Shown: one piece after another, positions 5,776 through 10,000 of the stretch
Layout: every line of letters starts with the position of its first letter
Numbering within the stretch: position 1 is the first letter of the stretch
Assembly (NCBI RefSeq): GCF_020217185.1
Contig: NZ_JAIWNX010000101.1
Location: forward strand, 1-10,000
Origin: Asticcacaulis sp.
Lineage (GTDB): Bacteria > Pseudomonadota > Alphaproteobacteria > Caulobacterales > Caulobacteraceae
Direction: 5' to 3'
DNA: 10,000 bases
The notes under the pieces: model-generated
Seen by the model: the letters and a program-made list of their open reading frames with translations, nothing else
Told to the model about the DNA's origin: nothing
The model's database searches: none
Translations under genes and position numbers: made by a program

Positions 5776-6630
5776 ATGTCCCCGGTCATCGACGCCCATT
5801 TCCACCTGTGGCAGGTCGGGCGCCACGGCTTTGAATGGCCGACGCCTGACCTGACGGCCATCTATCGTGACTTTGCGGCGGCGGACCTGCGCGCGGCGGC
5901 CGGCGAAGATTTGCACGGCGCGGTGGCCGTGCAGTCGCAGCCGTCAGACGCCGATACGCAGTGGCTGCTCCGCCTCGCCGAAACCGATCCGCTGATTCTC
6001 GGCGTTGTCGGCTGGACCGACCTGTCGGCCCCGGAGGCGGCGGCACGGGTCGCCGAACTGGCCCACCACCCCAAACTCAAGGGCCTGCGCCCGATGTTGC
6101 AGGGCCTGTCTGACGACAACTGGATTGTGCGCCCGGACGTCGGCCCGGCCCTGTCGGCCATGCAGGCGGCGGGGCTGGTCTTTGATGCGCTGGTCTTTAC
6201 GCGCCATCTGCCAGCCATAGAGGCGGTGGCGCAGCGCTATCGGGATTTGCGCATCGTGATCGACCACGCCGCCAAGCCCCCGATCGCCACGACTCCGACG
6301 CAGTCCGAAGCGACGCGCGACTGGACCGAGGCCATGACCGCCATCGCGCGTCACCCGAATGTGGTGTGCAAACTGTCGGGCCTGTTTACCGAGATGCGCA
6401 CCGATCAACCCTTCGATGAGGCGGCCCCCTATGTGGCGCATCTGCTGACCGTCTTTGGCCCGCAGCGCCTGCTGTTCGGCTCTGACTGGCCGGTGGTGCG
6501 CCTTAACGGCGACTGGCAAAAATGGAAACACTGGCTTGAGGACCAATTAAACCCATTGACGCCGCCAGAGCGTCAGGCCATCTTTTTCACTAATGCAAAA
6601 AGAATTTATGACCTACAGGGGGTCCCATGA
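5776..6630 (+). CDS. amidohydrolase family lactonase, probable L-fuconolactonase
   Basis: A 284-residue metal-dependent hydrolase of the amidohydrolase-2 family (COG3618), whose sugar members open aldonolactones. It would hydrolyse L-fucono-lactone to L-fuconate in the cytoplasm. DAHFHLW (6-12) gives metal-site H8 and H10. GLRPMLQ (103-109), DHAAKP (163-168, H164), VCKLSGLFTE (197-206), FGSDWPV (234-240, D237) and FTNAKRIY (271-278) follow in the expected order. The ATG comes one base after the fucP stop with little ribosome site of its own, indicating translational coupling. Its last four bases overlap the IclR gene. L-rhamnonolactonase and related lactonases share these motifs; fuconolactone is preferred from context. 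Confidence 0.85.
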   Translation: MSPVIDAHFHLWQVGRHGFEWPTPDLTAIYRDFAAADLRAAAGEDLHGAVAVQSQPSDADTQWLLRLAETDPLILGVVGWTDLSAPEAAARVAELAHHPKLKGLRPMLQGLSDDNWIVRPDVGPALSAMQAAGLVFDALVFTRHLPAIEAVAQRYRDLRIVIDHAAKPPIATTPTQSEATRDWTEAMTAIARHPNVVCKLSGLFTEMRTDQPFDEAAPYVAHLLTVFGPQRLLFGSDWPVVRLNGDWQKWKHWLEDQLNPLTPPERQAIFFTNAKRIYDLQGVP

Positions 6631-7406
6631 TCAGCGAAGATACCCGTCACAGCGACGGTGAAAAGGCTATGAAATACCGCGCACCCGCCCTTGAGAAGGG
6701 GCTGGACGTGCTGGAGCTTCTGGCCGCCAACAAACGGCCCATGACCTTGTCGCAGATTTCGCACCGGCTGGACCGCTCGGTGTCCGAACTGTTCCGCATG
6801 GTGCAGGTGCTGGAAAACCGCGGCTATGTGGCGCAATCGCAAAAGGGCGACGGGCTGGAACTGACCAACAAGCTGTTCTCGCTGGGCATGAGCCGCGGCC
6901 CCAGCCAGAACCTGCTGGCCTCGGCCCTGCCCCTGATGCAGGCCCTGTCGGAACAGGTACGCCAATCCGTGCATCTGGCCATCGCCTCTGACGATCACAT
7001 GGTGGTCATCGCCCGCATCGAAGCGCCGGGCGATCTCGGCTTTTCGGTGCGTGTCGGCTATCAGCGGCAACTGGTGCAATCGACCTCCGGCCTCGTTCTC
7101 TATGCGTTTCAGCCGCCCAAGCTGAAGGAGCAGATGAAGCACATGCTGCGCGGCACGGCGACGCCGCAGGAGTGGCAACTGTTCGAAACCGTGGCCGAAC
7201 GCGCCCTGCATCAGGGCTATGTGCAGGCCAAGAGCGATTTCGTCGATGGTGTGCTGGACGTCTCCTGCCCGGTGATGAACGACACCACAGTCATCGCCGC
7301 CATGACCATCCCCTGGCTGAAGACGCACGGCTGCCTGAGCCTCGAAGACACGGTGGCGCGCCTGAAAGGCACGGCGGCGGCGCTGTCGCGCACGCTGGGT
7401 GGATAG
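6627..7406 (+). CDS. IclR-family transcriptional regulator, probable fucose regulator
   Basis: A 259-residue DNA-binding regulator. An N-terminal winged helix-turn-helix (about 18-82) contains PALEKGLDVLELLA and the recognition region TLSQISHRLDRSVSELFRMVQVL in outline (40-62). The IclR effector-binding domain follows (about 95-257), with the conserved VLDVSCPV segment near 211-218. The gene overlaps the lactonase stop by four bases (ATGA), with AGGGGG four bases before the start. Met15 (6669) is an alternative start after GAAAAGG and would remove only a non-conserved tail. Its position inside the cluster suggests that it senses fucose or a pathway intermediate, but the sequence does not reveal activation or repression. 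Campylobacter jejuni also has an IclR-type regulator in its fucose locus. Confidence 0.9.
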   Translation: MISEDTRHSDGEKAMKYRAPALEKGLDVLELLAANKRPMTLSQISHRLDRSVSELFRMVQVLENRGYVAQSQKGDGLELTNKLFSLGMSRGPSQNLLASALPLMQALSEQVRQSVHLAIASDDHMVVIARIEAPGDLGFSVRVGYQRQLVQSTSGLVLYAFQPPKLKEQMKHMLRGTATPQEWQLFETVAERALHQGYVQAKSDFVDGVLDVSCPVMNDTTVIAAMTIPWLKTHGCLSLEDTVARLKGTAAALSRTLGG

Positions 7407-7417
7407 GCGTTTCGCCT
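7405..7417 (+). terminator. Weak hairpin at the end of the IclR gene
   Basis: AGGCG/CGCCT with a TTT loop overlaps the stop codon and is followed by GATTTGAAAA. The stem is only 5 bp and the T-tract is poor, so at best it is an attenuator. Confidence 0.2.
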
Positions 7418-7498
7418 GATTTGAAAATTGGCAGCGCGCTGATTTCATGAGCGAAAAGGAAAATGCGCGCGCTCGGCGCAATCGCGTCTGAGGCCTCT

Positions 7499-7545
7499 TG
7501 CGTCGGCACTACGTCGGCTATACATATTTTTTCATAAGCGATAAT
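7499..7545 (+). promoter_or_regulatory. Possible internal promoter for the aldo/keto reductase-uxaA genes
   Basis: A Caulobacter-style arrangement is possible: TTGCGTC (7499-7505) then GCTATACA (7517-7524), compared with the TTGACGS...GCTANAWC consensus. A sigma70-like -10, GATAAT (7540-7545), lies closer to the gene but lacks a clear -35. CGTCGGC is repeated directly at 7501-7507 and 7512-7518. The 167-nt break in an otherwise tightly packed cluster supports some control element here. Confidence 0.3.
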
Positions 7546-7560
7546 CATTTTTAAAAATGA
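7545..7560 (+). promoter_or_regulatory. 16-bp perfect palindrome just before the aldo/keto reductase
   Basis: TCATTTTTAAAAATGA is self-complementary throughout and directly abuts the ribosome site ACAGGGA (7561-7567). It is AT-only apart from one G-C pair per half, unlike the surrounding GC-rich DNA. It overlaps the end of the possible -10 GATAAT, as expected for a repressor operator. The cognate regulator could be the IclR protein encoded upstream. Confidence 0.45.
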
Positions 7561-7573
7561 ACAGGGATGCGCC

Positions 7574-8581
7574 GTGCCAGTCAGCGATCTCCATACCATA
7601 GGCCGCACACAGGTCCGGGTCAGCGCGCTGGGTTTCGGCGCGGCGGCCATCGGTAACCTGTATCGCCCGGTCGATGACGCCACGGCGGCAGCGACGCTCA
7701 GGGCTGTAACGGACGGCAGCATCGCCTATATCGACACCGCTCCGCGCTATGGACACGGCCTGTCCGAGCGCCGTCTCGCCGACCTGAGCGCTGACGCCAC
7801 CCTGTCCACCAAGGTGGGGCGCGTCCTGACCCCTATCCCCGCCCCGCCGCCCGGCACCGAACGCCACGGCTTTGTCGATGGCGACCCCTTCGATGAGCAT
7901 TTCGACTACAGCTATGACGGCGTGATGCGGTCGTTTGAGGACAGCCAGAAGCGGCTGATGCGCGAACGCATCGACATGCTGCTGGTCCACGATCTGGGGG
8001 TCGAAACCCACGGCAGCGACCATGCCCGACACCTCGCCGCTTTTCTGAGCAGCGGTCTGCGCGCCCTGCACGAACTGAAGGCGCAGGGCCTGACGCAGGC
8101 CATCGGGCTGGGTGTCAATGAGACAGCCATCTGCGATCTGGTTATGGCCGAAGCCGATATCGACGTCCTGATGCTGGCCGGGCGCTACACCCTGCTGGAG
8201 CAGACGCCGCTGGACGGCCTGTTTGAACGCTGCGCGGCGCGCGGTGTGTCGGTTCTGGCGGCCGCCCCGTTCAATTCAGGCCTGCTGGCCGGAGGCGCGC
8301 ACTTCAACTATGAGGCCCCGCCGACGGACATCCTGACCCGCGTGCGCGACATCGAGGCCGTCTGCACCCGCCACCATGTGCCGCTGGCCGCCGCGGCGTT
8401 GCAATTCCCCGGCTTCCATCCGGTCGTGGCCAGTACCGTCGTCGGCATGGCCCGCCCGCAGCAGGTGGCGCGCAATATCGAGCTGTTCAGCCATCCCATC
8501 CCTGCCGAGCTGTGGCACGACCTGAAAGCCGCCGGTCTGCTGCGCGCCGATGCGCCGGCGGGTGATGTTTCACAAGCGTAA
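7574..8581 (+). CDS. aldo/keto reductase, probable L-fucose (D-threo-aldose) 1-dehydrogenase
   Basis: A 335-residue cytoplasmic NAD(P)-dependent (beta/alpha)8-barrel oxidoreductase. The aldo/keto reductase tetrad is complete: D54 and Y59 in YIDTAPRYGHG, K80 in STKVGR, and H139 in LLVHDLG. The N-terminus (SALGFGAAAIGNLY) and the insert around 84-115 (PPPGTERHGF...FDYSYDG) resemble the D-threo-aldose 1-dehydrogenase / L-fucose dehydrogenase / pyridoxal dehydrogenase subgroup (COG0667). GVNE and VVASTVVGMARPQQV are the usual C-terminal cofactor segments. It starts with GTG, six bases after ACAGGGA; the nearby ATGs at 7557 and 7567 are out of frame. In context it makes L-fuconolactone from L-fucose for the lactonase upstream. 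It is followed after 14 nt by the small UxaA subunit. Confidence 0.87.
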   Translation: MPVSDLHTIGRTQVRVSALGFGAAAIGNLYRPVDDATAAATLRAVTDGSIAYIDTAPRYGHGLSERRLADLSADATLSTKVGRVLTPIPAPPPGTERHGFVDGDPFDEHFDYSYDGVMRSFEDSQKRLMRERIDMLLVHDLGVETHGSDHARHLAAFLSSGLRALHELKAQGLTQAIGLGVNETAICDLVMAEADIDVLMLAGRYTLLEQTPLDGLFERCAARGVSVLAAAPFNSGLLAGGAHFNYEAPPTDILTRVRDIEAVCTRHHVPLAAAALQFPGFHPVVASTVVGMARPQQVARNIELFSHPIPAELWHDLKAAGLLRADAPAGDVSQA

Positions 8582-8595
8582 GAGTTCAACTGTCC

Positions 8596-8904
8596 ATGTC
8601 CCTGCCCTCCCCCCTGATTTTACTGCACCCTTCTGACAATGTGGCGGTGTGCCGCGCGGCGATCGCAGCGGGCAGCGTGGTGACGGTGGGCGCCGAGGCT
8701 TTGTCGATTACCGAGGCCATCGAGGTGGGTCACAAGGTCGCCGTGCGTGATCTGAAGGCCGGGGACAAGATATTCAAATACGGCGCGCCGATCGGCTCGA
8801 TGACCCAAGACACGCCCAAGGGTGGCCACGTCCACATGCACAATATGAAAAGCGACTACATCTCATCCCACACCCGCGAAGCCTCCGGAGGTGCACATGC
8901 TTAA
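8596..8904 (+). CDS. UxaA-family dehydratase, small subunit (SAF domain)
   Basis: A 102-residue protein equal to the N-terminal SAF domain of altronate/galactarate dehydratases (UxaA, GarD). The signature is clear: GHKVAV (45-50), AGDKIFKYGAPIG (55-67), and GGHVHMHN (77-84) with H78, H80 and H82. In E. coli UxaA this domain is fused to the catalytic part; here it is a separate gene whose last eight bases overlap the large subunit, so the two are co-translated and probably form one enzyme. Predicted role: part of the dehydratase converting L-fuconate to 2-keto-3-deoxy-L-fuconate. The family is known for altronate, galactarate and related acids, so the substrate is inferred from the cluster. 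The ATG lies 14 nt after the reductase stop with only a weak ribosome site. Confidence 0.88.
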   Translation: MSLPSPLILLHPSDNVAVCRAAIAAGSVVTVGAEALSITEAIEVGHKVAVRDLKAGDKIFKYGAPIGSMTQDTPKGGHVHMHNMKSDYISSHTREASGGAHA

Positions 8905-10000
8905 GGGCTATCTGCGTCCGGATGGCCGAAAGGGCATCCGCAATGTCATCGCCGTGGCCTATCTGGTCGAATGCGCCCACCACGTGGCGCGCCAGATCGT
9001 CACCAGGTCCGACGACAGCGAGGTGCACCTGATCGGCTTTCCGGGCTGCTATCCCAACGACTACGCCTTCAAGGTGATGTCGGCGGTGACGACGCATCCC
9101 AATGTCGGCGGGGTGCTGCTGATCTCTTTGGGCTGTGAGAGCTTCAACCGTGAGCGCCTGAAGGCCGCCATCGAGGCGTCGGGCCGCCCGTGCGAAACCC
9201 TGGTCATTCAGCAGTCAGGCGGTACGCTTTCGACCATTCAGAAGGGCCTTGAGGCCGTGGCCCGGCTGCAAGCCGTAGCCGCGCAGACCCCGGTGGTCGA
9301 GATGGCGGTGTCAGAGCTGGTCATCGGCACCATCTGCGGCGGCTCGGACGGCACGTCGGGCATCACCGCCAATCCGGCGGTTGGTCGTGCCTTCGACTGG
9401 TTCGGGGCGCAAGGGGCGGCCTGCGTGTTCGAGGAGACCGGCGAACTGGTCGGCTGCGAAACCATTATGGCCAGCCGCGCCGTCACGCCGGAACTGGGGG
9501 CGGAACTCGAAGCCTGCGTGCAGAAGGCCGAGGCCTATTACACCGTCATGGGCTTTGGGTCGTTCGCGCCGGGCAATGCCGAAGGCGGCCTGACCACGCA
9601 GGAAGAAAAGTCGATGGGGGCCTATTCCAAGTCGGGATCGGCACCCATCTGCGGCATACTGAAACCCGGTGATCTGCCGCCGACGGGCGGGCTCTACCTG
9701 CTCGATGTGGTGCCGGACGGTGAGCCGCGTTTCGGCTTCCCCAATATCTCGGACAATGCGGAAATCGTCGAACTGATCGCCTGTGGCGCACACGTGACCC
9801 TGTTTACCACGGGCCGCGGCTCTGTGGTGGGTTCGGCCATTTCGCCCGTGATCAAGGTCTGCGCCAATCCCGACACCTATCGCAAGCTGAGCGAGGATAT
9901 GGATATCGACGCCGGCAAGATCATGGAAGGTCGCGCCACGCTGGATGAGGTCGGGCAGGAGATTATCGACAGCGTGCTGGCCGTCGCCGCTGGCGCCCCC
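8897..10000 (+). CDS. UxaA-family dehydratase, large catalytic subunit (right end missing)
   Basis: An open frame of 368 codons running off the window, corresponding to the GD_AH_C catalytic part of altronate/galactarate dehydratases. It starts with GYLRPDGRKGIRN (4-16). Further family motifs are GFPGCYPND (47-55, C51), SLGCES (77-82, C80), TICGGSDGTSGITANPAVG (145-163), GNAEGGLTTQEEKSMGAYSKSG (from 227), FTTGRG (303-308) with SPVIKVCANP (316-325), and DMDIDAGKIMEG (334-345). Members use a divalent metal, usually iron, to remove water from sugar acids. GGAGG lies five bases before the ATG, inside the small-subunit gene, and the coding regions overlap by eight bases. Probably only a few tens of residues are missing. 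The proposed substrate is L-fuconate; altronate, galactarate or arabinonate remain possible. Confidence 0.9.
   Translation, partial: MLKGYLRPDGRKGIRNVIAVAYLVECAHHVARQIVTRSDDSEVHLIGFPGCYPNDYAFKVMSAVTTHPNVGGVLLISLGCESFNRERLKAAIEASGRPCETLVIQQSGGTLSTIQKGLEAVARLQAVAAQTPVVEMAVSELVIGTICGGSDGTSGITANPAVGRAFDWFGAQGAACVFEETGELVGCETIMASRAVTPELGAELEACVQKAEAYYTVMGFGSFAPGNAEGGLTTQEEKSMGAYSKSGSAPICGILKPGDLPPTGGLYLLDVVPDGEPRFGFPNISDNAEIVELIACGAHVTLFTTGRGSVVGSAISPVIKVCANPDTYRKLSEDMDIDAGKIMEGRATLDEVGQEIIDSVLAVAAGAP

Noticed and set aside
4404..5861. 485-codon ORF on the minus strand opposite fucP
   Set aside because: Its composition (His, Gln, Gly, Asp rich) is the complement of a membrane-protein gene. It covers fucP and the divergent promoter and has no family motifs.
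9311..9793. 160-codon minus-strand ORF opposite the large UxaA subunit
   Set aside because: It is antisense to a frame with unbroken family motifs to the window edge; its composition is typical of a shadow.
1..10000. CRISPR arrays, transposons, phage or defence genes, tRNA or rRNA
   Set aside because: Reading both strands showed no spaced repeat array, no transposase or integrase motifs, no terminal inverted repeats and no tRNA-like cloverleaf. The content is core metabolism plus sugar catabolism.

Overview
The window looks like chromosome from a GC-rich alphaproteobacterium, most likely a Caulobacteraceae member such as Asticcacaulis or Caulobacter. This rests on codon use, the TonB-dependent receptor style and the oxidative (non-phosphorylating) sugar enzymes. 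No marker gene fixes the genus, so the assignment is inference.

Layout. At 1-221 (minus strand) lies the N-terminus of a TonB-dependent outer-membrane receptor. It has a sigma70-like promoter near 501-530 and a LacI-type operator at 483-498. The gene-free stretch 222-1203 is AT-rich in its middle. Two core genes follow: pyruvate kinase (1204-2658, +) and cytidine deaminase (2716-3105, -). They converge on a shared hairpin terminator, and both start with TTG. Next is a Gfo/Idh/MocA sugar dehydrogenase of the D-galactose/L-arabinose 1-dehydrogenase type (3250-4197, -), followed on its own strand by three tandem hairpins, the last a rho-independent terminator.

From 4473 to the right edge, all on the plus strand, is an L-fucose catabolic cluster: FucP fucose:H+ symporter, fuconolactonase-type amidohydrolase, IclR-family regulator, aldo/keto reductase (L-fucose / D-threo-aldose 1-dehydrogenase type), and a split UxaA-family dehydratase (small SAF-domain subunit plus large subunit, the latter cut by the window edge). 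The first three genes are tightly coupled (1-nt gap, then a 4-nt ATGA overlap). A 167-nt gap with a perfect 16-bp palindrome precedes the last three, which suggests a second promoter.

Proposed pathway: fucose enters by FucP, is oxidised by the reductase to L-fuconolactone, hydrolysed to L-fuconate, and dehydrated by the UxaA-type enzyme to 2-keto-3-deoxy-L-fuconate. Final cleavage or oxidation must be encoded beyond the right edge. Using a UxaA pair instead of the enolase-superfamily L-fuconate dehydratase, together with FucP, an amidohydrolase and an IclR regulator, resembles the Campylobacter jejuni fucose island; here an aldo/keto reductase appears to replace its short-chain dehydrogenase. 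I saw no phage, transposon, CRISPR, defence or RNA genes.
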